A DNA stretch of 64,000 nucleotides from Neoceratodus forsteri (lineage: Eukaryota > Chordata > Ceratodontiformes > Ceratodontidae). The notes beneath the pieces were generated by a model. That model was not told the DNA's origin and searched no databases. It saw only the letters and a program-made list of their open reading frames with translations. The stretch's first letter is position 1. The number at the start of each line of letters is the position of its first letter. The position numbers and the translations under genes are program-made. Below, one piece after another: positions 48,850 to 58,804 of the stretch. The stretch is from NCBI GenBank assembly GCA_016271365.2, contig JADMNL010000023.1:605836501-605900500 (forward strand). Reading direction: 5' to 3'.

Positions 48850-48936
48850 CCATATTCAGAGCCAGCCACAAGTGCAGTGCAGCCTGTTGCAGTGCACCAA
48901 ACATAGCACACAGCTGGCTCTGAACAATATTCAGCC
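48850..48936. repeat. 87-bp palindrome
   Basis: ccatattcagagccagcc at the left pairs with agctggctctgaacaatatt at the right. The loop contains gcagtgcacc. Possibly the end of a MITE related to the element starting at 49079 (gggccatattcagcccg). Confidence 0.6.
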
Positions 48937-49078
48937 AGTTAACAAGCACTGACGTTGCATGCTAGCTGACTGACTATCTATCGGCACATGTCAGTGCAAT
49001 GCCAAGTGGATATGAGCTGTGCCAGCATGGACCAAGGTTGCATACAGCCCACAGGAGACTGTATCAGAGTTTGTATGG

Positions 49079-49975
49079 GCCATATTCAGCCCGAGCATGC
49101 AAATGAGCCCTCTGTGCATGGAAAGCACTAAATGGCCATTTGCAAGCCCATGATGGGCTCATTGGCATGTTACATAGCCTCTTATTGCCCATGCAGGCAT
49201 ATAGGAGACATGATTCCCTAGTGTTTAATGGTCTCCCTATCCCTGATCGCCCTGTTCGATATAAATTTATTATGGTGGTCTAGTGGCTCTCTGATCACCC
49301 CTGTCATGCACTATTGATGGATTCCTCGTGGTTTAGTGGACCACTGATCCTCCCCAGTTCCTTGAATAATGAAAATCCTTGGTGGGCTAGCAGCACCCTA
49401 TTGAGCATCAAAGTCCCCCCTTGGAGCATGTGCCACCCCACCACCTGCAGAGGACACCCCATTCTGCATGTCCTTCACCCTGGTCACTACTCAGTGGCAT
49501 AACTTTGCAGATCAGCAGTTTGCCAACCCTCTGCTCACTTCCTCCACAGGCTGCTATCTGATAGTCACAGAGTGTGAATGCATACTTACTTGAATTCACA
49601 CTCCTGGCTGTCACATGTCAGATGGCTGAGGAGGCAGATGAGGGCTTTGCCGCCACTGATCTGCAATGTTATGCTGGCGTAGTACTGACTGGGGTGGGGA
49701 GTGCAGAGTGCGGGTCCCAAATAGGCTGGATAGGTAGGTAGGGGTGACATACACTCATGGGGTGCTTTAGCACTTGGCATGATGGTGCTACTAGCCCACC
49801 AGGTATTTTTATTATACATGGAACCTGGATGGCTGTGGGAGGCGAGTCCACTAGCCTATCAGGGATCTATCAATAGAATACAATAAGGGTAATCAGGGAT
49901 GGGCACTAGACTACTAGGGTTCTAGCAATAGTGTATGATAGACATTTGGGGCACTTAGATTGCCAAGGAGCATAC
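49079..49975. mobile_element. palindromic element E with minisatellite arms
   Basis: The left end is gggccatattcagcccg. Four left-arm units (49208-49410) carry words like ccttggtgggctagcagcac. About four inverted units lie in the right arm (49770-49970; complement cctggtgggctagtagcacc). The inner arms pair cactactcagtggcataact with the complement near 49680. The centre is near 49590 (gtgtgaatgc pairs with gaattcacac). Architecture and unit motif match element C. Confidence 0.7.
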
Positions 49976-50254
49976 AATATATATGATATTTCAAATGAGA
50001 CTGTGGAAGCCATTTACTTATTTGTAGGTGTGGTGGGAATACAGGTACAAACCACTGATACTGAGGCATGGAGTAAGCTCATTACCCCTAGGGTATGCAC
50101 TCTCTGCCATTTCAGAGTGGGAGACCGGAAACCATTCAAAAATCATAGCCTTCCTTCACTGCAATGCAATGTACTACTGATATAGCCGCCAGTCTGGGCC
50201 TGACATGGTGAATTTGATTTGTACACGTGCAAACCAATTGATATTAAACCATGT

Positions 50255-50515
50255 TGCCATGTTTGTGGGTTACCAAATGAGAGAATTTGGCCAGGATGCC
50301 AAGGATATTCTTCTACTCTTTTGAGAATTGCCATGCGATCTTAAACGTCCACCTGAACAGCCACTGGGACAAGGAGCCAGGACCTTGGTTTAACATCTCA
50401 GCTGAAAAGCAGCTCTTACGGCAGTATGATGTCCCCAAACACCATGCTGGGGCATTGGAAGGCTAGGGAAAATGCCCACTGGAGAGCTGCTAACACCACT
50501 ACCTGAAGCACCTGG
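50255..50515 (+). mobile_element. conserved LINE-tail-like module known from fish and sharks
   Basis: gaatttggccaggatgcc, then tactcttttgagaattgcca, gatcttaaacgtccacctga, ggtttaacatctcagctgaa and ccatgctggggcattgg. From memory this matches a very widespread module (gatctttaacgaccac, cggtttaacgtctcatccga, ctggggcatt) at the ends of I/Nimb-like LINEs or derived SINEs in fish and sharks. The element name is uncertain; the resemblance is strong. Confidence 0.65.
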
Positions 50516-50849
50516 TATTTATTTAAGTTCTGCCATCCAATCACACAAGATCTGATTTCACTTAGCATCTGAGATATGTAGCACACATTCTTTACAAGAA
50601 GGTGCCATTAAATCAACTTGATCAGTTTTGCCATCTGGGAGTGGTCCCTGATGTGCATCTGACTCTTGAGGCTAAAGATTATAAATCAAATGTAATTTCA
50701 ACCAGTCAGCACACAGAGCTACTATACCTCTTATTCATGTACAGTGCGCTCTTTTGTGGGAGTGCTGCAAAGGAGCATTCCACTTCAAAGCCAGAGGGAA
50801 GTATGGCATAATAAAATAAAAAAAAGACTAAACTTATTATAAATCACTT

Positions 50850-51520
50850 CAGCCACTGCTTCCTGTACTGCTCCCTGTCCATCCTCCCCCTCCTTCATGT
50901 AGCCTGTCAGACAGCACTTCCTTCAATCTTAATACTTGTTTGGCTCCCTTCCATCCTGTCTTTCCTCACCCCTCTCACCAGTCCCCTGCTCCATGCTTCC
51001 TCTGCTCAAGGGACCAGCAGACCTTTCTACTCCTCACCCCCATTCCACTGCTGTGCAATCTGCCTTCCGCTATCATTTGCCATCACTTTGGAACCAGTTC
51101 GCTCTATTCATTCATCATTCCACCTCCTTAGGGTCCCTCAGGGCCAGCTGAAACTCTTTCTCCACCCACCTGCACCTATTTCCATAGGAGATCCTTCACT
51201 GTGATTTTGGTATTTTAGGATCTGACTCCTCGACACTACTGTTCCCTGTGCACTGTTTTGATTGCCTTAGTGCTGTTATGATTCCAATCTTGGCTGACCA
51301 CTTGCACTTGTGGTTGCACAACATATTGTATTTGCACTTTATCATGTTTCACGTTTGTACCAGTTAAGTATTCATACTGCACGGGATCTGCACCATGTAA
51401 TGTACCGTGTTATCTTTCACTGCTTCCTTCTGTAACCCTTCCTGGGTCACACCTGGAAATGAGTGGCTCAGTGTGCTTTTCCTGCCACAATTTTCAAATA
51501 AAATAAACAAATAAACTAAA
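50850..51520 (+). mobile_element. L2-like LINE 3' end
   Basis: The frame around 50936-51151 reads TAVQSAFRYHLPSLWNQFAL, the L2 RT C-terminal region, followed by LGSLRAS. The 3' end reads gggtcacacctggaaatgag, tggctcagtgtgcttttcct and tttcaaataaaataaac. 5'-truncated. Confidence 0.8.
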
Positions 51521-51679
51521 CATTAAAGATTTATAATAGTAAATAGGGGCTCCAAGGGATAGCTCTAGTGGTATAAAAGACTTCTCTCCTGAGGTTTGGG
51601 CAGACTGAGTGACTCAGCTTCACTTTGTGGTTCTCTCACTCAGACCTCAGGCTCAGAGTCTCTTATATCATAAGAGTCA

Positions 51680-52060
51680 TCCTTCAGAGGCCCTAATAAC
51701 TTATTACATTGTCAGACTGTGCCTGTATCTTGATCATGTCAATCTGCACAAACTGGTTCCCGCTTTTGTCCTTGACACTGGACTACTTTAATACTCTATA
51801 TGAGCCTACCAGATAGTTGGACTCATCATCTGCTGCTGGTCCAAAATGTGGCATTGTGGCTTCTTACTATAGTTTGTAAGGCAGAACAGATAAACCCCTT
51901 ACTACGGGCTCTGGGTTGGATGCTGATTAAGTGGCAGGTGGACTACAAGGTACTTTGTTGCCATTTAATGCCTGGAATGACATGGGCCCCCAATACCTCA
52001 GTGAGCTTTTATGCTTCGGTAAGATGATGAGTGCCATGGGACAATGATTACTTACAGTAC
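51680..52060 (+). mobile_element. L2 LINE RT thumb region (first part of a split copy)
   Basis: Reads LDYFNTLYMSLP (frame-joined), LLLVQNVALWLLT, INPLLRALGWMLIKWQVDYK and APN-SVSFYA. These match the L2 series LDYCNALY-GLP, LQLVQNAAARLLT, HITPVL-LHWLPV-RVDFK, LAP-YLSELL. It breaks off near 52060 and its continuation is at 53751. Confidence 0.82.
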
Positions 52061-52774
52061 TGCTGTCTTGTATAAAGTCTTCTGAGAAGAAACAGACCAA
52101 GGCTGAGTTTCCAAAAGCCCACATCTTTGAGGAGACTTTGAGTATCTTGATGTTTGAGACCCCGGGTACTGGACAAAGCTCTGCTAGACCTCACAGGGGT
52201 CAGGGCGGCAAGCTGCCCACTGCACACTGATGATGAAGATGAGCAGGAGCAGTGAGTGTGCCACATTCACCTGCATCACCACATTGTGCATGACTAATGA
52301 CCCAATGGGCATCATGATGTTTTCAAGGACTGAGATAGATTATCAGCACTAGCACTCTGTAAAAACATGTAACTAATATCTTAACCTTAAAGTCTGAGAT
52401 TGAAATGGAACCCCTCGTAATTAATGGAATTGGTTGATTTAACTAATGCTTTTTGGCTGGCTTATATGTTTGAAGGCTGGGTTGCCTGATCCCTACCCTC
52501 ACTGCAGTGTCCAATACTTGACTGGGAGGGTCTGTGGGGACTTGGCAATAAAGCTTTGTAAAATATGAGAGGCAGCTGTAGCTCACCACCCCTTCAACTT
52601 GCCTGCTCACTTTCTACCTCCTTACTCTCATACTGGCCCTTTCAATTCTGGAAGTCTTTCCAGGAGTGTTTGCTTTGCTGGAGAAATGCAGAAGAGATGC
52701 TGCATCAGTGACCCACCAAAGCAAATCGCAAACTCATTTCTGGAGTCTTTGGCCTCATTATATCTGGTGTCACT
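52061..52774. other. no gene seen
   Basis: Unique-looking sequence lying between the two halves of the split L2. Confidence 0.5.
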
Positions 52775-52865
52775 GGACAGTTTCATACCTTTTATTGGAC
52801 CAACGTACGCCTTGTACAAAGATTGTATAGCGCATTAAGCTTTTGGGGCCACACCAGTTGCACCT
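52775..52865 (-). mobile_element. Penelope-like 3'-end fragment
   Basis: cataccttttattggaccaa cgtacg matches the outer end of the big palindrome (gataccttttaatggaccaa cgtaga at 15450). Further in, attaagcttttggggcc aligns with its ctagcttacggacc block. Short, older copy. Confidence 0.65.
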
Positions 52866-53040
52866 AACAAAGGAACATATGTGGGCCTGAAATCTTGTGT
52901 GTCGGCTCCTGTAGGCAGGCAGTTGGTATGACAGAAGACTTAGGACATGCCCTTCCCAGACTCCCCAGTCATAAGGTAATTATAGTATATGGTCAGGGCT
53001 TATTATGAATAGAAAGCAGTGGCTTTCAAAATCTTATTGT

Positions 53041-53117
53041 AGGACAGTTCAGTCAGTAGTTGTTGTACTATCGTCCTGACATCACATCGATAGTACAACA
53101 ACTTTTCTGACTTGCCC
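53041..53117. repeat. hairpin with perfect 16-bp inner arms
   Basis: agttgttgtactatcg and cgatagtacaacaact around a 14-base loop, extended outward imperfectly by aggacagttcagtcagt and the complement of ttttctgacttgccct. Confidence 0.75.
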
Positions 53118-53450
53118 TACCACCTGATTGGCTGATTCAGACTGGGGATTCAAAAAACGCAGGAGAAAATGGCAAGGCCACTTAGCGAGCGGTCAGGCAA
53201 GCAGCCCATAAGTACAGCTTGACACGGACTATATTGCCAGCTCTGTGTGCCCAAACTGTCAGTTTTCAGTGTTTTCTTTTTAAATCTACTGGCACAATTA
53301 CGATGCCAAAGCAGAGTGGGATTTTCAGCGGTCGGGAGAACTGGTAACTTCATGGGCAGGACCGCATCGAGGAGGACTGCAATCTTTAGATAGGGAACTG
53401 CAAACAATGACAAAATGCCTAGTTTGACCCAGGAATGTTGAGGAACTATA

Positions 53451-53629
53451 TAATATATAAAATAGTGATGATTAGCCATCCACAACAAAGCTACAGTTTA
53501 TCTCGGAGTCGATGGTATCATAGAAACCTCTCGAGCTTTGCTCTCAAGGTTTCTGTGACACCATCGACTCCTGGATGGAGAGACATAGCCTTGTTGTGGA
53601 TGGTCAAACATCCACTATTCTATATGTAG
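53451..53629. mobile_element. palindromic MITE-like element, hairpin family 1
   Basis: The core palindrome is 53462-53618: atagtgatgattagcc and its partner ending catccactat, then ggagtcgatggt and accatcgactcc, then an inner ctcgagctttgctctcaagg core. The A/T flanks (atataaa, tatatg) extend it by a few bases. The core aligns with the hairpin at 3049-3117. It sits immediately 5' of a CR1 tail. Confidence 0.72.
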
Positions 53630-53750
53630 TGGGGGGTAGGAGGAAGTAGGCTGTTGGTTAATTAGGATCTGCAGCTATCCAATAGGTAGCAAATCGGCAG
53701 ACTAGGTGGGCCAAGCGTCCTTATCTGCCATCAGTGTCTATGTTTCTATG
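53630..53750 (+). mobile_element. CR1 3' untranslated end
   Basis: ggtaggaggaagtaggctgt, gactaggtgggcca and atctgccatca, then tgtctatgtttctatg octamers. Matches 47.73-47.86 kb closely. Only the last 120 bp of the element is present. Confidence 0.85.
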
Positions 53751-54060
53751 ACCAGGATTTTGCAGTTGCTGCCCTTGCCATATTAAACTTGCTGCCAAAT
53801 GACATCCATCCACCTGCTTCAATGAAAGCTTTTAAATGCCAACTGAAAAAATACCCACTGTGCCAGTCATTCCTGGGTAATTCCTACACCATAACTGCTG
53901 TTGTGAGGATCATTGTTTAATAACTGTTAGAATTTTGTGTTTATGCTGATACGTTTGCAGAATGTATTTTGTTACTTAATTTAATAACTCTCTCCATATT
54001 GTATTACCATAAATCTGGATTTCAGCTCTTAAACTACAGAACGGCATGTAATCAAATAAA
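53751..54060 (+). mobile_element. L2 LINE C-terminus and 3' part (second part of a split copy)
   Basis: Reads NLLPNDIHPPASMKAFKCQL and KKYPLCQSF, the L2 end W-N-x-L-P...FK-x-L-K-x-x-L. It picks up where 51680-52060 stops. A/T-rich 3' part to about 54060. Confidence 0.75.
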
Positions 54061-54189
54061 CAGCTACTATTACTTTCTCATTAGTGTGCACAGACAAATA
54101 GGCAAGAAGAAATAAGAATTATGTCGGCACTGCATGAAACAAAAACAGATAACATTATTTGATGTATTCACTGTAATATGGCAGGAGGG

Positions 54190-54540
54190 GCAGACAAGAT
54201 GGACCCTGATTCTCTTTCCTTTACCCCACTGTTATTGTGTAGGAAGCAGTAGATGTTATCTATGAGCAAGCTGTTGCACACAGTACTGCTCAGAATACTA
54301 CCACACAAGATGGGAAATCACAGAATGTTGGAAGTGTGCCAGTGGCTTAGAAACTGGCTGAGAAATTGAAGGTGGTAGTGAATAGGAAATCTTTCAGCAT
54401 AGAGTAGGGAGACTAGTGTAATTCCTCAGGAACCTCTATTGGTACTGCTGCTGTTCAATATATGTATCTGATGACATTCAGTTAGTCGGAGTATCATGAA
54501 GGAATACCTGGCTGATGTAGGTGATTAAAATTCAGAAGCC
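54190..54540 (+). mobile_element. CR1 LINE RT fragment
   Basis: Degenerate reading LRNWLRN...IGNLSA, then SVIPQEPLLVLLLFNICI, aligned to the CR1 block SGVPQGSVLGPLLFN-YI. The frame is lost after about 54470. Confidence 0.6.
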
Positions 54541-54653
54541 AGGTAGTACGATATACTCTTTTTACTTTTATATGACTAGCTATTTTAAACCCAAGATAGT
54601 AAAAAGTCTGTTATAGTTAAAGTGGCATAGGCCTTTTGCTTTTTTCTCCACAC

Positions 54654-54746
54654 GAAGTGGATAACCTATTTTATGTGTGTTTGAAATGTGGATAACCTAA
54701 TGTGGGCATGTCTACAATGTGGATAACCCACTGTGGGCATGTCTGA
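54654..54746. repeat. three tandem 31-bp units
   Basis: gtggataacc words at 54657, 54688 and 54719, exactly 31 bp apart. Units two and three also share tgtgggcatgtct. Confidence 0.85.
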
Positions 54747-54850
54747 AATGTGCTTGTAGTACTACGAGAATACTAAATGGCAGTTTTCCTGTATTCTGAT
54801 TGGTTTGCAGTAGATACAGTTTATATAATTACAATACACCATGAAGGTGT

Positions 54851-54946
54851 GGTTATCTCAGATTTACCATGACTGGCATGGTTTGGCCACAAGGCCACAG
54901 GCCGAGTGGTCAAATCCAGGTCAGCCATGGTAATCCCAGCATAACC
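54851..54946. repeat. 96-bp palindrome
   Basis: ggttatctcagatttaccat at the left pairs with the sequence ending ggtaatcccagcataacc. The inner part is tggccacaaggccacaggcc. It lies between two CR1 fragments with the 31-bp repeats to its left. Probably part of a MITE of about 54.58-54.95 kb inserted in the CR1. Confidence 0.65.
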
Positions 54947-54949
54947 CAT

Positions 54950-55335
54950 TGTATAATTATCAATAATCTTGAGGAAGGAATGAGACCAGGGATAGGATAA
55001 TACATAAACAAATGATAATGGCAACTAAATGTGGACATGTGTAAAGTTTTGCATCTGAGAGAAGTTAGCAAGGCTAGGAAGTATTGCAGCATCATGTCAG
55101 AAAGATCCCAAGGTTACTGAAGACAAGATTGACACTGAAACCATCCAAGCAAGGTGCAACAGTAGTCAGTAAGGCTAACTGGATTGCAGGTTACATTACA
55201 AGGGAAATGGGCAAGAGAAGTGACATTGCTACTGTACAAGGTTTTGGCTCAGTCATCGTATGAAATATGACATTCCGTTCTGAGCACAAAGAACTAAAGA
55301 AGATACAGTGTAGTATGACAAGGATAATTAAGGGT
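54950..55335 (+). mobile_element. CR1 LINE RT fragment, continuation
   Basis: Reads LNVDMCKVLHL, then after lesions a stretch like K-N-W-x-G-x-x-x-G-x-M and LLLYKVLAQSSYEI, matching CR1 KCKVLHLG through LYKALVRPHLEY. It ends tail-to-tail with the next CR1. Confidence 0.65.
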
Positions 55336-56760
55336 CTAGCATATGAACATATGAAATGCCAGGCAAACAGGCCTCATGGTCTATCGAGTCTGCCTGATTG
55401 TGCAGCTAGCCCTCATCTCGCAGCTGCCCCACACTTCCCTCCTCATAACCCCTTACTCTGTCCCACCTGTCTTAAATCCTCCCATCGTTCTGCATGATAC
55501 CACCTCCTCAGGCAGAGTGTTCCACTTATTTACCACCCTTTCTGTGAAAAGTGTCTCTGGATTTCCTTCTGAACTCCCCCAATCTCAGCTGATGCCCTCT
55601 GTGTCCCTCCCCATTCTGATCTGAAGAAGTCCTTCTGTATTAATCCTGTTAATATCCTTTAGGTACTTAAAGGTTTCTGTCATATCCCCCATCCTCCTCT
55701 CTTCCAGAGAATACATTTGCAGCTCTCCCAGCCTCTCCTCATAGGATTTTCCTTAAGTCCCTGTATCATCTTCTGTTGCCCTATGCTGCACCCCTCCAGC
55801 AATCTGATCTCCCTCTTCAGGAATGGACGCAAGTACTGCATGCAGTATTCCAGGTGCAGCTTGACCAATGACCTGTACAGGGTAGGATCATTTCTCTGTT
55901 CCTGGAGGAGATTCCTCGCCATGTACCCCAGCATCTTGTTTGCCTTGCAGTCGCCATCCTGCACTGAGCTGAGTGGTTCATACTCCCCATTACTAGTACC
56001 CCAAATCCTTTTCCTCCACTGTGCTTACCAACTGTAACCCTCCCAACTGATATTTCCTCCCTGTTCCTTGTTCAAGTGCAGTACCTGCAATTCTTGGTGT
56101 TGAACACCAACTGCCATGTCTCCGACCATTCCTGTGGTTTAGTCTGGTCTTCCCACAGCCCCTCCATCCCTCTATGTCATCTATCACTGCACCAATCTTA
56201 GTATCATCTGTGAACAGACTGATCCTACTCGGATCCCATTTGAAATATCGGCTATGAATATCCCAAACAGCACTGGTCCCAGTACTGAACCCTGGGGCAC
56301 CCACTCATATTGTCCCTTGGTGATGAGAGTTCCCCACCACCACCAGCCTTTGCTACCTACCCTCAGCCAGTTGGTGATCCAGTTGATCATTTTGTCTCCA
56401 CCCCAATGTATTCCAGTCTTCCCTCAGCCTCCCAAGTAGCACGGAGTCAAAGGCCTTGCTGAAGTTCAAATATAGGATGTCCACTGCATGGCCCCTGTCC
56501 AGTTCCCTGGTAACCCAGTCATAGTACTCGACTAGGATTGTCTGGCAAGATCTGCCAGATACACAACCATGCTGATGGCAGTCTTGGAGCCCATTGTCTT
56601 CCAGAAAGGTCACCAGCTCTCTTTAGGATTGACTCCATGAGTTTCGCCATGATTGAAGTGAGACTCACCAGTCTGTAGTTGCCTGATCATCCTTAGGGCC
56701 ACTTTCATGAATGGGCACCACATGGGCCATCCTCCAGTCCTATGGCATGCATCCTCTGTC
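55336..56760 (-). mobile_element. CR1-like LINE 3' half with RT palm
   Basis: Minus-strand blocks: SCQTILVEYYDWVTRELDRG and ILYLNFSKAFDSVLLGRL (56550-56450), VPQGSVLGPVLFGIFIADIS (56320), SLFTDDTKIG (F-T-D-D at 56203-56214), LYRSLVKLHLEYCMQYLRPF and KKMIQGLKENPMRRG. The 3' end near 55336 has a catatgttcatatg-type tail. Several frameshifts. Confidence 0.88.
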
Positions 56761-57227
56761 CAGTGATGTACTGAACAGTGATGTACTGAATAGGTCTGCC
56801 AGTGGTCCCACCAGTGGTTCCACGTCATATAAGCAAATGCAAAATAGCGATCGCTGTATGAGCGGGTGCACATCAGTAAAAACAGCATTGGTGTGTGCAC
56901 AATAGCAAGACCATAAACAGCGATGGTCCAGACCACCAGAGAACAAGCAAATTTACACAACTTTTAATGCAGAGGGTTGATGCCCCATGCCCCATGTTGG
57001 GGGTTATGCCCCAACCCCTACTATTTATAACCAACTCAGAGATGGGGGGCTTGACACTGGGGTACAGGAATCTTCAGGAGGGAGCCATTCTGGGAAGGGG
57101 GAGAGCAACCTGGAAGCTGGAGGAATGGATGGCAAAATACAGCAAAACAGTAAGTGCACATGAGAAACAAAACACCAAAAAATTAACTAAGTGTGTGCAC
57201 ATACACACACAAAACAAAATAACTAGA
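56761..57227. other. no gene seen
   Basis: A small direct repeat, cagtgatgtactgaa, is at about 56761 and 56777. Otherwise unassigned. Confidence 0.5.
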
Positions 57228-57300
57228 GATCCTGTCCAGGTTCAAACCTGGATCCTTCACCACTGGAGGCATACACTACTTCCACTAGACCACACAACCA
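57228..57300 (-). pseudogene. tRNA-like relic or SINE head
   Basis: On the minus strand tggtctagtgg fits an A box and ccaggtttgaacctgg a B box with a strong T-arm hairpin. The spacing gives about 72 nt. The acceptor ends do not pair and the anticodon arm is imperfect, so it is a degenerate tRNA pseudogene or SINE head rather than a working tRNA. Confidence 0.55.
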
Positions 57301-58215
57301 GTTTGGAATGGCCAACCCAAACTACCTCCTACATTTTCTGCATCATAGATCCCTCCTACCATTGTCCTCTACTCTTTCACCATTGTTGTCAAAACTTCCT
57401 CTCTATGACCACGATTGCTATCATATCCCACTTGCTCTCTTCAAAGGTGCTCAAAATGAGTCGCTCAATGTGAGTCGCCCATATCACTGAATACCAGCAT
57501 GGTTGGCAGGGTCGATCTTGACATTTATTTACTAGTCCAGGTACTAGTGCAGATTGTCATGGACAGTGCAGGATCTCTGTCACTTGTCCAGTTGGGCTAG
57601 TGCTGATCCTCCAGTGGAAAGCTGCAGTTCCATTCTCTGCCTCTTGTGCCATGTGGCACTCATGCAGTTACAAAGAAAAACAACACCAGCATGAAGCATG
57701 GTCAGAGCAGTGAGACCACAAAGGAGTAAAGCAAAATGGGATTGGACAGCTGACTGAGACCACAAAGGAGACCCCCGCAGTCAAACTGAACAACACCCCA
57801 GCAGAAGCATTCAGGACAAAGCGCAGTTGGAAAAGTGAGACACGCAAACTGTACATAATTAAAGACAAGCAGCTCAGTATTTAAGTCAAGACTAGTGGTA
57901 GGGCAGCATGTGCACCATAACGTTGGGTCGAAGTAGTCAAAACAGACTGCCAAAGCTGAAATAAAGTTAGCTTGCTAGTAATGCACTCCACCTCATCTCC
58001 GCTGTTCCATTTGTTTTAGCCTTGTCCCTGTCATCCTGTGCTGTGGTCACTGTCTGAGAAGCTGTGAAGCAGCAGTGGCAGCAGATTTTATTTAATTAAT
58101 TAATTTATTTAAAAGTTTTACCAAGAAGGCATTTGTGCATAATATGCATGAGTGAGGAAACGGACTCTCCAAAGGAAAGATGCAACTGGAACACCCACCC
58201 CCAAACTGAACAGTC
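57301..58215. other. no gene seen; scattered short repeats
   Basis: The start (57310-57480) is loosely L2-tail-like (gctcaaaatgagtcgctcaa). A word like agcatggtcagagcagtgag recurs near 57690 and 58840 with variants near 57800 and 59070, suggesting an old dispersed or tandem unit. Confidence 0.4.
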
Positions 58216-58230
58216 AACACTCCACAGCAT

Positions 58231-58804
58231 AAGCTAGCCTGGTGGTGCTGAAAGTTGAGGTGCTGGACGCCACACCTCACGTCATGCCAGTGACCTGGGC
58301 ACTGGGGTGGCAGGGAGGGAGATGGATTGAGCGTCTGAGAGGGTTCCAGGGTACTCCCAGTGCAGTAGTGACCCCGGTGGTGACCGAGGGTACCACTAGT
58401 GCAGGAACAGAATCGGGGACGAGTGCAGTGGGCATCTACAGGCAGCCATGTGCTGATGCCATTGCACAGCTGTGCTCAGGGGCAAGCATAGAAAAACCCT
58501 CTAGAATGCCGGTGAGATGATGGTACCCCAGTGGAGTACCCACATCCCAATGTTAACCCAGTGCACCCGGATCTCTCCGTGGCCAACCTGATGACAGAAG
58601 GTAAGGCACATCACACTTAGGAGTTAACCACCAGGGAGGCAGAACCAGCCCTGGAGGTGATCCGGTATCGGGCCTGCCTAGGTTATTTGGGAGGAGAGAT
58701 CCTGGGAGAAGCAGGGGTTCAGGCGGGAGTCTAGGGTATCATCTGCGTGGGCACTCCTGAAGGATGCCCAGGGTCTGGAAGTATAAATAAAGTTAAAAAA
58801 CAAA
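58231..58804 (+). mobile_element. SINE-like retroposon, copy 4 (best preserved)
   Basis: 574 bp flanked by a perfect 15-bp duplication, aacactccacagcat, at 58216-58230 and 58805-58819. It starts aagctagcctggtggtgctg (A-box-like tagcctggtgg) and ends gtataaataaagttaaaaaa. It is visibly richer in CpG than its surroundings, so it may be young. The 5' ~100 bp aligns with copies 1 and 3. The plus-strand 92-residue frame at 58242-58520 shows no known domain. It cannot be excluded that this copy is the processed end of a longer element. Confidence 0.8.

Noticed and set aside
57220..57300. Functional tRNA gene
   Set aside because: The acceptor arms do not pair and the anticodon arm is imperfect.
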